Made by a program: the position numbers and the translations under genes. A stretch of DNA of 64,000 nt, from positions 82,269-146,268 of the forward strand of contig CAUQTV010000010.1 in the NCBI GenBank assembly GCA_963521185.1. Reading direction: 5' to 3'. The number at the start of each line of letters is the position of its first letter. Position 1 is the stretch's first letter. The DNA comes from Enterobacter_D sp963521185 (lineage in GTDB: Bacteria > Pseudomonadota > Gammaproteobacteria > Enterobacterales > Enterobacteriaceae). Shown here piece by piece: positions 7,395 through 16,740 of the stretch. Under the pieces are notes generated by a model. That model saw only the letters and a list, made by a program, of their open reading frames with translations, ran no database searches and had not been told where the DNA came from.

Positions 7395-8867
7395 ATGGAG
7401 CGTCTCACCCCGGTTCGTCTGACCTCTGTTGTGCTGCCCGTCGCGCTGTGCCTGATTATCTGGTTTGCCATCCCGGTGCCAACAGGCGTGACGCCACATG
7501 CCTGGCATTTGCTGGCGCTGTTTATTGGCACCATTGCCGCCATTATTTGCAAAACGCTGCCCATCGGGGCCATCGCCATTATCGCGATTATGCTGGTCGC
7601 CATGACCGGCGTGACGCACCCGGATAACCCGTCCGCCGCGCTGACCGATGCGTTAAGTGGTTTTTCAAATTCCCTCATCTGGTTGATTGGGCTGTCGATT
7701 ATGCTGTCGCAAAGCTTGCTCAAAACCGGCTTGGGCGCGCGGATCGGCTACTACTTTATTGCGCTGTTTGGTAAACGCACGCTGGGCATTGCCTGGGCGT
7801 TAACGCTGGCGGAAACGGTGATTGCGCCCGTGACGCCGAGCAATACCGCGCGCGGCGGTGGGATTATTCACCCGATTATGCGATCCATTGCCTCAAGCCT
7901 CGGATCGCAGCCTGGCGACAGTGAAAACGGCAGCACCGGACGCTATCTGGCGCTGGTGAACTACAACATCAACCCGATTAGCTCCGCGATGTTTATCACC
8001 GCCACCGCGCCAAACCCGCTGATTGTGAATCTGATCGTCAGCGGCACCGGTGGCACATTTGTGATGAGCTGGGGAATGTGGGCCGTGGCCGCGCTGTTAC
8101 CCGCTATCGTGTCGTTGGCGGTGATGCCGCTGGTCATCTGGTGGCTCTATCCACCCGCCATTACCCGCACGCCGAACGCGCCGCAGTTTGCGCGCGAAAA
8201 ACTCAGTGAGCTAGGCCTGTTCACGCTCAACGAAAAGATCACCTTCGGCGTTTTTGTGCTGCTGCTGTGCCTGTGGGCCGGAGTTCCCGTCATGCTGTTC
8301 GGTAGTCACTGGGCAGTGGATCCCACTTCAGCCGCGCTGGTGGGGCTGTCCATCCTGCTGATAACGGGGGTGTTAAGCTGGGATGATATCCTCAAATGCC
8401 GGGGAGCCTGGGATACGGTGGTGTGGTTTGCGGCGCTGGTGATGATGGCGAGCTTTTTAAGCAAGCTGGGGCTGGTAAAATGGCTGGCAACGCAGGTGGG
8501 CTTTTTCATCAGCCATCTGGGGGCCAACTGGGGTGTGGCCGCTGCGCTGTTGGTCCTGTTGTATGTCTATTCGCACTACTTTTTTGCCAGCACCACGGCG
8601 CACATTACCGCCATGTTTGCCGCCTTTTTCACCGCCGGTCTGGCGCTGGGGGCGCCCCCCGCGCTGTTAGGCCTTATGCTGGGATTCTCCTCCTCGCTGA
8701 TGATGTCCCTGACGCATTACGGCACGGGCACCGCGCCCATTATCTTCGGATCGAACTACGTTAAGCTCGGTGAGTGGTGGAAGGCCGGCCTGGTGATGAG
8801 CGTGGTCAATCTACTGATCTGGGGCATTTTGGGTAGCTTGTGGTGGCGCGTGCTCGGTTACTGGTAA
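7395..8867 (+). CDS. DASS-family anion (dicarboxylate) permease
   Basis: A 490-aa, highly hydrophobic protein of the divalent anion:sodium symporter family (CitT/TtdT/YbhI group). The family signature LAETVIAPVTPSNTARGGGI occurs near residues 137-156, and the SNTAR-type loop plus the C-terminal LTHYGTGTAPIIFGSNY are typical of C4-dicarboxylate, tartrate or citrate antiporters. Roughly 12 membrane segments. AAGGA precedes the ATG. Its substrate cannot be deduced; the neighbouring sbp suggests sulfate but the sequence is closer to the carboxylate carriers. E. coli has cdh at this position. Confidence 0.85.
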   Translation: MERLTPVRLTSVVLPVALCLIIWFAIPVPTGVTPHAWHLLALFIGTIAAIICKTLPIGAIAIIAIMLVAMTGVTHPDNPSAALTDALSGFSNSLIWLIGLSIMLSQSLLKTGLGARIGYYFIALFGKRTLGIAWALTLAETVIAPVTPSNTARGGGIIHPIMRSIASSLGSQPGDSENGSTGRYLALVNYNINPISSAMFITATAPNPLIVNLIVSGTGGTFVMSWGMWAVAALLPAIVSLAVMPLVIWWLYPPAITRTPNAPQFAREKLSELGLFTLNEKITFGVFVLLLCLWAGVPVMLFGSHWAVDPTSAALVGLSILLITGVLSWDDILKCRGAWDTVVWFAALVMMASFLSKLGLVKWLATQVGFFISHLGANWGVAAALLVLLYVYSHYFFASTTAHITAMFAAFFTAGLALGAPPALLGLMLGFSSSLMMSLTHYGTGTAPIIFGSNYVKLGEWWKAGLVMSVVNLLIWGILGSLWWRVLGYW

Positions 8868-9016
8868 GACGCGCGCTTGCCAGGGCCAGCTACGCGCAAG
8901 CGCTGAGGAAATCCAGGATCATCAATGCGATATCCTTAAATAGCCCCACCACATTTGGCGTTTACTGAAACCGCCTGTCGCCGTAGACTTGCTGAAAATA
9001 TCGACAGGAGACAGGC

Positions 9017-10321
9017 ATGTCACTCTGGTTAACTCACCCTCTGTTCCTTCCCTCTGTGATTGTTGGCGTCACCATCGTGCTGTGGGCGACGTCGTTACTG
9101 CCGGAATTCATTACCGCACTGCTGTTTTTTACGGTGGCGATGGTGGCAAAAATCGCTCCGCCGGATGTCATTTTTGGCGGCTTCGCCTCGTCGGCTTTCT
9201 GGCTGGTTTTCAGTGGGTTTGTTCTCGGCGTGGCGATCCGTAAAACCGGCCTGGCCGACAGGGCCGCGCGCGCGCTGTCGGCAACGCTGACGGACTCCTG
9301 GCCGCTGATGGTCGCAGCCGTGGTGCTGCTGAGCTATGCGCTGGCCTTTGTGATGCCATCGAATATGGGGCGTATCGCGCTGCTGATGCCCATTGTGGCG
9401 GCCATGGCGGCGCGCGCGGGCATCAATGAAGGCACGCGCGCCTGGTATGGACTGGCGCTGGCGGTGGGCTTTGGCACCTTCCAGCTGTCAGCAACCATTC
9501 TGCCCGCTAACGTGCCGAATCTGGTGATGAGCGGCGCGGCGGAAGGCGCGTTTGGTATTCATCTCAACTATGTGCCGTACCTGGTGCTGCACACGCCGGT
9601 GCTCGGTATTCTGAAAGGGTTGATACTGATAGCGCTGATCTGCTGGCTGTTTCCCGGTCAACCGCACGCGCCGAAAGCGGCCATCCCTTCAGCGCCGATG
9701 AGCCGACAGGAAAAGCGCCTTGCCTGGCTGCTGGCCGTGGTGCTGATCATGTGGGTGACAGAAAGCCTGCACGGTATTGGTCCGGCGTGGACCGGTCTGG
9801 CGGCAGCCTGCGTCACGCTGTTGCCGCGTGTCGGCTTTATTAACGGCGAGGAGTTTGCCGCTGGCGTTAACATGCGCACCTGTCTGTACGTGGCGGGAAT
9901 TCTGGGGCTGGCGATCACTGTGACGCAGACCGGGATCGGCAGTGCCGTCGGCAATGCGCTGCTGCACGTGATGCCGCTGGATGCGGAAAAACCCTTCACC
10001 AGCTTCCTGGCGCTGAGCGGGATCACCACCGCGCTCAACTTCATTATGACCGCCAACGGGGTTCCGGCGCTGTACACCACCCTGGCGCAGAGTTTCGCCG
10101 ATGCGACCGGTTTCCCGCTGCTGTCGGTGATTATGATTCAGGTATTGGGCTATTCCACGCCGCTGCTGCCGTATCAGGCGTCGCCGATTGTGGTGGCAAT
10201 GGGGCTAGGAAAGGTGCCTGCAAAGGCGGGGATGCAGCTTTGTCTGGCGCTGGCAATGGCAACGTATCTGGTGCTGCTGCCGCTGGATTATCTGTGGTTT
10301 AGCGTGTTAGGTCGTTTGTAG
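9017..10321 (+). CDS. SLC13/ion-transporter superfamily anion permease
   Basis: A 434-aa membrane protein with about 11-12 predicted segments, of the SLC13/ArsB-like ion transporter superfamily. Visible repeat-type motifs include FVMPSNMGRIALLMPI in the first half and LNFIMTANGVPALYTTLAQ in the second half, which resemble the paired re-entrant loops of these carriers. It follows another anion permease by 149 bp in the same direction, so the two may be co-transcribed. The ribosome site ACAGGAGACAGGC precedes the ATG. Substrate unknown. Confidence 0.75.
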   Translation: MSLWLTHPLFLPSVIVGVTIVLWATSLLPEFITALLFFTVAMVAKIAPPDVIFGGFASSAFWLVFSGFVLGVAIRKTGLADRAARALSATLTDSWPLMVAAVVLLSYALAFVMPSNMGRIALLMPIVAAMAARAGINEGTRAWYGLALAVGFGTFQLSATILPANVPNLVMSGAAEGAFGIHLNYVPYLVLHTPVLGILKGLILIALICWLFPGQPHAPKAAIPSAPMSRQEKRLAWLLAVVLIMWVTESLHGIGPAWTGLAAACVTLLPRVGFINGEEFAAGVNMRTCLYVAGILGLAITVTQTGIGSAVGNALLHVMPLDAEKPFTSFLALSGITTALNFIMTANGVPALYTTLAQSFADATGFPLLSVIMIQVLGYSTPLLPYQASPIVVAMGLGKVPAKAGMQLCLALAMATYLVLLPLDYLWFSVLGRL

Positions 10322-10331
10322 CGTTTTTGTA

Positions 10332-10359
10332 GGGCGGGTAAGCGCAAGCGCCACCCGCC
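10332..10359. repeat. REP-like palindrome between anion permease and tpiA
   Basis: GGCGGGT, then AAGCGCAAGCGCC, then ACCCGCC: the arms and inner GCGC loop of an enterobacterial REP/PU element, in the gap between two convergent genes. Confidence 0.65.
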
Positions 10360-10368
10360 ACAACAGCA

Positions 10369-11136
10369 TTACGCCTGTTTAGCGGCTTCTGCTGCTTTAA
10401 CGATCACGGCAAACGCGTCTGCTTTCAGAGAAGCACCGCCAACCAGCGCGCCGTCGATGTCCGGCTGGGTGAACAGTTCTGCTGCGTTCGCTGCGTTTAC
10501 GGAACCGCCGTACTGGATGATCACTTGTTCAGCCACGTTCGCGTCTACTTTCGCAATGTGGTCACGAATGAATTTGTGAACCGCCTGCGCCTGCGCCGGG
10601 GTCGCAGATTTGCCGGTACCGATAGCCCAAACCGGTTCGTAAGCAATTACCGCGCCTTCGAACGCGCTTGCGCCCTGGGTTTTCAGCACGGCGTCGATCT
10701 GACGTGCGCACACTTCTTCAGTTTTGCCCGCTTCGTTTTCGGCTTCGGTTTCACCGATGCACAGAACCGGGGTCAGACCTTGCTCTTTCAGCACCGCGAA
10801 TTTCTTCGCGATCAGCTCGTCAGACTCTTTGTGGTAAGTACGACGCTCAGAGTGACCGATGATGATGTATTTCGCGCCGATGTCTTTCAGCATTTCTGCC
10901 GAGGTTTCACCGGTGAATGCGCCAGACAGGTTAACGTCAACGTTCTGCGCGCCGAGGATGATGTGGCTGCCGTCTGCGGCATGTTTAGCCAGATCCAGGT
11001 ACATTTCCGGCGGGGCGATGGCGACGCCGCAACCGGTCACTCCAGCCAGCTCTTTACGCAGGTTAGCAATCAGCTCATTTACCATGAGGCGGCTGCCGTT
11101 CAGCTTCCAGTTACCCATCACTAAAGGATGTCGCAT
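10369..11136 (-). CDS. tpiA: Triosephosphate isomerase
   Basis: Interconverts dihydroxyacetone phosphate and glyceraldehyde 3-phosphate. 255 aa from MRHPLVMGNWKLNGS, the E. coli length. Catalytic residues are visible: K in NWKLNG, H in IIGHSERR, and E in AYEPVWAIGTG. An ATG two codons upstream lies only 1 nt after the GGAG, so the second ATG (11136) is chosen, giving 7-nt spacing. Convergent with the anion permease. Confidence 0.98.
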   Translation of the reverse strand: MRHPLVMGNWKLNGSRLMVNELIANLRKELAGVTGCGVAIAPPEMYLDLAKHAADGSHIILGAQNVDVNLSGAFTGETSAEMLKDIGAKYIIIGHSERRTYHKESDELIAKKFAVLKEQGLTPVLCIGETEAENEAGKTEEVCARQIDAVLKTQGASAFEGAVIAYEPVWAIGTGKSATPAQAQAVHKFIRDHIAKVDANVAEQVIIQYGGSVNAANAAELFTQPDIDGALVGGASLKADAFAVIVKAAEAAKQA

Positions 11137-11243
11137 TTTCATTCTCCACGCGTTAAGCGAATCAAGGAATATGGCTGCCGTTTACGGCAGCATGGTCTGT
11201 GAAACAGTATAGAGATTCATCCCCTCAAAGGCTTTGCTTTTTG

Positions 11244-11843
11244 TCATTTATTGTTGCCTTCAGGCGTCTCAGATAGCGTCAGCTTAATCGGTTCAACAGC
11301 GAAGGTCAGCCCTTTTTCGCCGTTATCTGCTGCAACATAGCGTAAAGCGCCCTCCGTCTGGGCGTACCAGCTTTTCCCTTTGCTCGCCGTCAGCAATTTT
11401 TGCAGTTTTTGCAGGCTTTGCGCCTTGCTAAGGGTCGGGGAAAACGCCCGCAGCACGGCGGCCATGTACTCCTGCGCTTTGGCTTTTGCCGCTTTCTGCT
11501 CAGGCCCCTGAATGGGTAGCCAGGTGATCTGCATCGATTTAATCTTCATTGTGCCGCGCTCCAGCGCCGTCGAGGCGTATAGATTCTCGTTGATCTTGCT
11601 TGCGGCGCGGGTCAGGTTGGCGCGATCGTTTCCGGCATCGATGGCGCGAAATTCATTGAGCGCAAGGCCGGGATTGTCGACGTTGAATTTTTCCCGAAAC
11701 TGGCTGATGGACTGATCGAAGGTCGGTGCACCCGCCAAAAGATAGGGGGCTGTCGCCGCCAGCGGCACGTCAACGGCGCGGCCAGGCAGGCTTAACATCC
11801 ACAATGACAGTAACAATCCAATCTGATAACGCCATGACTTCAT
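11244..11843 (-). CDS. yiiQ: YiiQ, DUF1454 exported protein
   Basis: A 199-aa protein of DUF1454; function unknown. A signal peptide is seen (MKSWRYQIGLLLSLWMLSLP, cleavage near GRA-VDV). The conserved core includes PYLLAGAPTFDQSISQFREK and NLTRAASKINENLYASTALE, close to E. coli YiiQ. It precedes tpiA on the same strand with a gap of about 107 bp, as in E. coli. Confidence 0.92.
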   Translation of the reverse strand: MKSWRYQIGLLLSLWMLSLPGRAVDVPLAATAPYLLAGAPTFDQSISQFREKFNVDNPGLALNEFRAIDAGNDRANLTRAASKINENLYASTALERGTMKIKSMQITWLPIQGPEQKAAKAKAQEYMAAVLRAFSPTLSKAQSLQKLQKLLTASKGKSWYAQTEGALRYVAADNGEKGLTFAVEPIKLTLSETPEGNNK

Positions 11844-11956
11844 CCGTATCGTCCTCCGTATACTAAGCCCACGATTAAAACGATAACCGTCCTGCTTGTC
11901 AAAACCTGACCCGACTAAGGTAAACTACGCAGCATTACGATTATAAGGAATCTTAC

Positions 11957-12376
11957 ATGACCCTACAGCAGTGGTTATTCTCAATTAAAGGGCGTATTGG
12001 GCGTCGGGATTTTTGGATTTGGATGGCCGTCTGGGTGCTGGCGATGGTGTTGCTCTTTTCGCTGGCGGGCGGGGGACTGGTGGATCTGCAAATGGCGGCT
12101 TTCATGCTGGTCTGCCTGCTGTGGCCTACGGCTTGCGTAGTGATTAAGCGGTTACACGATCGCGGCAGGTCCGGGCTGTGGGCGCTGTTGATGGTGCTGG
12201 CGTGGATGCTGCTGATGGGCAACTGGCAGGTGTTAGGCGGCGTCTGGATGTGGGCCGTTGGCCGCTTTGTACCGACGCTGATCATTGTGATGATGCTCAT
12301 CGACCTGGGCGCGTTTCTGGGCACCCAGGGCGAGAATAAGTTCGGCAAAGACACCCTCGACGTGAAGTTTCGCTGA
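11957..12376 (+). CDS. yiiR: YiiR, DUF805 membrane protein
   Basis: A small (139 aa) inner-membrane protein of the DUF805 family, unknown function. About four hydrophobic segments; family motifs are the N-terminal GRIGRRDFWIWM, the central IKRLHDRGRSGLWALL and a charged C-terminus. TAAGGA lies upstream of the ATG. Flanked by divergent yiiQ and convergent fpr; the E. coli genes yiiS and uspD that would follow are absent. Confidence 0.9.
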   Translation: MTLQQWLFSIKGRIGRRDFWIWMAVWVLAMVLLFSLAGGGLVDLQMAAFMLVCLLWPTACVVIKRLHDRGRSGLWALLMVLAWMLLMGNWQVLGGVWMWAVGRFVPTLIIVMMLIDLGAFLGTQGENKFGKDTLDVKFR

Positions 12377-12381
12377 TCTTC

Positions 12382-13128
12382 TTACCAGTAGTGTTCAGCG
12401 GTCATATGCCCCGGACGGCGACGCAAATGTTTGGTCATCTGCCGGGTATCTTTCAGCAACTGCTGCGTATCGCGCACCATCTGCGGATTACCGCACAGCA
12501 TGACGTGGCTGCTGTCGGTCTGCATGCGTAAGCCGACGGCGTTTTCCAGCTCGCCGCTCTCAATCAGCGCCGGAACGCGGCCATGCAGCGAACCGAGCAC
12601 CGTTTCACGGCTGACCACGGTCTGGATCTGCAACTTGCCTTCGTAGCGCTTTTGCAGCTCCAGCATCAGCGGCAGATAGCTTAAATCTGCGGCATAACGG
12701 GCGGCGTGCACCAGCACCAGATTTTTGAAACGGTCGAGATCGCGCCCTTCCTGCAATATCGATAAATACGGCCCAATCGCGGTGCCGGTTGCCAGCATCC
12801 ACAGCGTCTCGCAGTCGGGAATTTCGTCGAGCACAAAGAAGCCAGCGGCTTCGGCGACAATGAGCACTTCGTCGCCGGGTTTGAGCGCAGCCAGCCGCGG
12901 GCTGAGCTTGCCGTCCGGGACGGTGACCAGATAAAACTCCAGATTCGGATCCGAAGGGGCATTGACGTAAGAGTACGCGCGCTGCACGCGCTCGCCGTCA
13001 ATCTCCAGCCCAAGCTTGGCAAACTGACCGGCAGTGAAGGGGTGAATGGGGGCATGAACGGTGAGGCTGAACAGGGCGTCCGTCCAGAACTCAACCTTTG
13101 TGACTTTTCCTGTAACCCACTCCGCCAT
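12382..13128 (-). CDS. fpr: Ferredoxin/flavodoxin-NADP+ reductase
   Basis: FAD enzyme that reduces flavodoxin and ferredoxin with NADPH; part of the SoxRS response in E. coli. 248 aa, the family length. FAD-binding RAYSYVNAP and NADP-binding TGTAIGPYLSILQ are present, and the C-terminus is the conserved MTAEHYW with the aromatic last residue stacking on the flavin. The start at 13128 (MAEWVTGKVTKVEFW) is used although the frame stays open upstream; GGAG precedes it. Confidence 0.97.
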   Translation of the reverse strand: MAEWVTGKVTKVEFWTDALFSLTVHAPIHPFTAGQFAKLGLEIDGERVQRAYSYVNAPSDPNLEFYLVTVPDGKLSPRLAALKPGDEVLIVAEAAGFFVLDEIPDCETLWMLATGTAIGPYLSILQEGRDLDRFKNLVLVHAARYAADLSYLPLMLELQKRYEGKLQIQTVVSRETVLGSLHGRVPALIESGELENAVGLRMQTDSSHVMLCGNPQMVRDTQQLLKDTRQMTKHLRRRPGHMTAEHYW

Positions 13129-13224
13129 GATCGTCTCCTGTTCCGATTCGTTGCCTAATCTTCGTTCGTCGGGATAAAGATTTCCAGCCCGCACGGGCCG
13201 GAAAGCTCAATTGATCAAATGTTT

Positions 13225-14235
13225 TCAGAGAATGTGACGCTGCACGTCCGGGTCTTTGCGATCCAGATAGTGAATGGATTTGATGCGGCGAATGGTGCGC
13301 GATTTGCCACGGATCAGCAGCGTTTCGGTGGTCGCCATGTTGCCCTTGCGGGTGATGCCGTCCAGCAGGTCGCCTTTGGTGATCCCGGTGGCGGAGAACA
13401 CCACGTTGTCGTTGCGCGCCATCTCATCAAGACGCAGCACCTTGCCCGCTTCAATGCCCATCGCCTGGCAACGCGCAAGCTCCTGCTCGCCGATGCGCCT
13501 GTTCTCTTCGCTGTCACCTTTCACATGGTGGCGCGCCAGCAAACGGCCCTGCATGTCGCCGTCGAGCGCGCGGATCACCGCAGCCGACACTACGCCTTCC
13601 GGTGCGCCGCCAATGCCGTACAGCACATCGACTTCGCTGTCCGGCATACAGGTCAGAATGGAGGCCGCCACGTCGCCGTCGGGAATGGCAAATACGCGCA
13701 CGCCGAGCGTCTGGAGCTGCGCAATGGTAACGTCATGACGCGGCTTCGCCAGGATCGTGACCGTCAGTTCACTAAGCGGTTTATTGAGCGCGGCGGCGAC
13801 ATTGCGCAGGTTCGCTTCCAGCGAGAGCGTCAGATCGATTGCGCCTTTCGCGCCGGGGCCGACAATCAGTTTTTCCATGTACATATCCGGCGCATTGAGG
13901 AAACTGCCTTTGTCGCCAACGGCCAGCACCGCCAGCGCGTTGGCCTGACCCATCGCCGTCATGCGCGTGCCTTCGATAGGATCGACGGCGATATCCACCG
14001 CATCCCCTTTGCCCGTCCCGACTTTTTCACCGATGTAGAGCATCGGCGCTTCGTCGATCTCACCTTCGCCAATCACGATGGTGCCGTCAATGTTGACTTG
14101 GTTAAGCATGATTCGCATGGCGTGAACCGCTGCGCCGTCGGCGATATTTTTATCGCCGCGTCCCAGCCATTTGTAGCCAGCCAGGGCCGCCGCTTCGGTT
14201 ACGCGGGAAAATTCAATGGCAAGTTCTCGTTTCAT
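13225..14235 (-). CDS. glpX: Fructose-1,6-bisphosphatase class II
   Basis: Mn2+-dependent FBPase of gluconeogenesis and third gene of the glycerol operon. 336 aa from MKRELAIEFSRVTEAAALAG, equal to E. coli GlpX. The metal and phosphate motifs GEGEIDEAPMLYIGE and AVDPIEGTRM are present. The ATG at 14235 is preferred over the in-frame ATG at 14250 on the basis of the conserved N-terminus. It lies 126 bp after glpK, with a hairpin repeat in the gap. Confidence 0.97.
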   Translation of the reverse strand: MKRELAIEFSRVTEAAALAGYKWLGRGDKNIADGAAVHAMRIMLNQVNIDGTIVIGEGEIDEAPMLYIGEKVGTGKGDAVDIAVDPIEGTRMTAMGQANALAVLAVGDKGSFLNAPDMYMEKLIVGPGAKGAIDLTLSLEANLRNVAAALNKPLSELTVTILAKPRHDVTIAQLQTLGVRVFAIPDGDVAASILTCMPDSEVDVLYGIGGAPEGVVSAAVIRALDGDMQGRLLARHHVKGDSEENRRIGEQELARCQAMGIEAGKVLRLDEMARNDNVVFSATGITKGDLLDGITRKGNMATTETLLIRGKSRTIRRIKSIHYLDRKDPDVQRHIL

Positions 14236-14328
14236 TACAGACTCGTACAATCAAAAGGAATTGAACGAAGTTTAACACAGAGGAGGGAGTGGTGAATGGC
14301 CCGGTGCGGTCTGAGCCCCTCACCCTAA

Positions 14329-14348
14329 CCCTCTCCCAGGGGAGAGGG
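14329..14348. repeat. Dispersed CCCTCTCCC hairpin in glpK-glpX gap
   Basis: CCCTCACCCTAACCCTCTCC precedes a matching GGGGAGAGGG arm. Same family as the hairpins at 6058, 34149, 51385 and 55962. It sits between glpK and glpX and may partly separate or stabilise the two messages (inference). Confidence 0.75.
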
Positions 14349-14361
14349 GGGTTAAGAACAA

Positions 14362-15870
14362 TTACTCTTCGTGCTCTTCCCACGCCAGCGCACGTTTCAC
14401 GGCTTTTTTCCAGCCGCTGTAACGGTAGTTACGCTCGGTGGTTTCGATACCCGGACGGAACTCACGCTCAATCACCGCTTTTTCCTGCAACTCATCCAGG
14501 TTCTGCCAGAAGCCCACCGCCAGACCGGCCAGATAGGCGGCACCGAGCGCCGTCACTTCACGCACTTCCGGGCGTTCAACGCGGGTGCCCAGAATGTCGG
14601 ACTGGAACTGCATCAGGAAGTTGTTGGCCACCGCGCCACCGTCCACGCGCAGGGCGTGCAAACGAATGCCTGAGTCGGCCTGCATCGCTTCCAGCACATC
14701 GCGCGTCTGGTAAGCAATGGATTCCAGGGTTGCGCGAATGATGTGGTTGGAGTTGACGCCACGGGTCAGACCGAAAATCGCGCCGCGAGCATAGGGGTCC
14801 CAGTAAGGCGCGCCCAGACCGGTGAAGGCGGGAACGACATAGACGCCGTTAGTGTCTTTCACTTTGGTGGCGAAATATTCGGAATCGAACGAGTCGCTGA
14901 TGAGTTTCATCTCATCGCGCAGCCACTGAATAGACGCACCGGCCATAAACACGGCACCTTCAAGCGCGTAGTTCACTTCACCGCGCGGCCCGCAGGCGAT
15001 GGTGGTGAGCAAACCATGCTCGGAGGCGACCGCTTTTTCGCCGGTGTTCATCAGCATAAAGCAGCCCGTGCCGTAGGTGTTTTTCGCCATCCCCTCTTTG
15101 ACGCACAGCTGGCCGAACAGCGCCGCCTGCTGGTCACCGGCGATCCCAGCGATAGGAATACGGGTGCCGCCCTTACCGCCAATGTTGGTCTGACCGTACA
15201 CTTCTGAAGACTTGCGGACTTCAGGCAGCATGGCGCGCGGAATATCCAGCGCTTCCAGCATCTTGTCGTCCCACTGGAGCGTATGGATGTTGAACAGCAT
15301 GGTGCGCGAGGCGTTGGTGTAATCCGTCACGTGCACGCGTCCCTGGGTCATTTTCCAGATAAGCCAGGTATCGACAGTACCGAACAGCAGTTCGCCACGT
15401 TTTGCACGCTCGCGTGAACCTTCGACGTGGTCGAGGATCCATTTCACTTTGGTACCGGAGAAATAGGGGTCAACCACCAGGCCCGTGGTTTTACGCACGT
15501 AGTCTTCCATGCCATCGCGTTTCAGCTGCTCGCAGATTTCTGCGGTGCGACGACACTGCCAGACGATGGCGTTGTAAATCGGCTTGCCGGTTTCTTTATC
15601 CCAGACGATGGCGGTTTCGCGCTGGTTGGTGATCCCAATCGCGGCAATCTGGTCGGCGTTGATGTCGGCTTTCGCCAGCACTTCCACCAGCGTGGAGCTT
15701 TGGGTCGCCCAGATTTCCATCGGGTCGTGCTCAACCCAGCCGGGCTTAGGATAAATTTGTTCGAATTCGCGCTGCGAGACACTGATGATGTTCGCGTCGT
15801 GATCCATGACAACGGCGCGAGAGCTGGTGGTTCCCTGGTCTATTGCAACGATATATTTTTTCTCAGTCAT
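14362..15870 (-). CDS. glpK: Glycerol kinase
   Basis: Phosphorylates glycerol to glycerol 3-phosphate; cytoplasmic, inhibited by fructose-1,6-bisphosphate and by EIIA-Glc in E. coli. 502 aa, the family length. FGGY-family features: ATP site DQGTTSSRAVVMD near the N-terminus, the GTYGTGCFMLMNTG and VDGGAVANNFLMQFQSD motifs. It follows glpF by 21 bp on the same strand, forming glpFKX. Confidence 0.98.
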   Translation of the reverse strand: MTEKKYIVAIDQGTTSSRAVVMDHDANIISVSQREFEQIYPKPGWVEHDPMEIWATQSSTLVEVLAKADINADQIAAIGITNQRETAIVWDKETGKPIYNAIVWQCRRTAEICEQLKRDGMEDYVRKTTGLVVDPYFSGTKVKWILDHVEGSRERAKRGELLFGTVDTWLIWKMTQGRVHVTDYTNASRTMLFNIHTLQWDDKMLEALDIPRAMLPEVRKSSEVYGQTNIGGKGGTRIPIAGIAGDQQAALFGQLCVKEGMAKNTYGTGCFMLMNTGEKAVASEHGLLTTIACGPRGEVNYALEGAVFMAGASIQWLRDEMKLISDSFDSEYFATKVKDTNGVYVVPAFTGLGAPYWDPYARGAIFGLTRGVNSNHIIRATLESIAYQTRDVLEAMQADSGIRLHALRVDGGAVANNFLMQFQSDILGTRVERPEVREVTALGAAYLAGLAVGFWQNLDELQEKAVIEREFRPGIETTERNYRYSGWKKAVKRALAWEEHEE

Positions 15871-15891
15871 GATTTTGTTCCCGTAGTCTCA

Positions 15892-16740
15892 TTACAGCGA
15901 AGCTTTTTGTTGTGCAGAGGAGGCTGCGGTGCCTTTCTCTTCTTCTGCACGAGTTGCGCCCGGAAGATGGTTGCCAATCAGTTTACGATAGCCAAACGCA
16001 CCCAGCGCAGCGCCTACAATTGGGCCAAACAGCGGCACCAGGAAGTAGGGAATATCTTTACCACCCGTGAAGGCAACGTTGCCCCAGCCCGCGAGCCAGG
16101 CAAAGGTTTTCGGTCCAAGGTCACGGGCCGGGTTCATGGCGAAGCCGGTCAGCGGACCCATCGACGCGCCAATAACGGCAATCAGCAGGCCGATTAACAG
16201 CGGTGCCAGCGGCCCACGTGGGATCCCGTTGCCGTCATCGCCCAGGGCCATGATCACGCCCATCAGAATAGCGGTAATCACCATTTCAACCGCGAAGGCC
16301 TGCACAAAATTGATATGCGGGTTCGGATAAGTTGAGAAGATGCCAGCCAGATCAAGACTTTCAACGCTGCCACGCACCATGTGGTGAGCCTGTTCATAGT
16401 CGAAGAAAAGATTGTAATAAAGCCCGTAAACTAATGCTGCCGCGCAAAAGGCCCCGGCAAATTGAGACAAAATATAGGGTACAACTTTACGTCCGTCGAA
16501 ATTGGCGAACAGGCACAACGCAAGGGTTACCGCCGGGTTAAGATGTGCGCCGGAAACCCCTGCGGTCAGGTAAATGGCCATCGCCACGCCCAGACCCCAG
16601 ATGATGCAGATTTCCCACTGACCGAAAACGGCTCCCGCCACTTTCAGCGCTGCCACACAGCCTACACCGAAGAAAATCAACAACCCGGTGCCGAGGAATT
16701 CGGCGATGCACTGGCCTTTTAAGGTTGATGTTTGACTCAT
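15892..16740 (-). CDS. glpF: Glycerol uptake facilitator (aquaglyceroporin)
   Basis: Inner-membrane channel for glycerol and small polyols. 282 aa, six membrane segments with the two half-helix signature motifs SGAHLNPAVT and GFAMNPARD that form the pore. First gene of the glpFKX operon; operator-like sequences lie in the long upstream gap. Confidence 0.97.
   Translation of the reverse strand: MSQTSTLKGQCIAEFLGTGLLIFFGVGCVAALKVAGAVFGQWEICIIWGLGVAMAIYLTAGVSGAHLNPAVTLALCLFANFDGRKVVPYILSQFAGAFCAAALVYGLYYNLFFDYEQAHHMVRGSVESLDLAGIFSTYPNPHINFVQAFAVEMVITAILMGVIMALGDDGNGIPRGPLAPLLIGLLIAVIGASMGPLTGFAMNPARDLGPKTFAWLAGWGNVAFTGGKDIPYFLVPLFGPIVGAALGAFGYRKLIGNHLPGATRAEEEKGTAASSAQQKASL

Noticed and set aside
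13219..14295. 358-codon open frame opposite glpX
   Set aside because: Covers all of glpX on the other strand; no family motifs.
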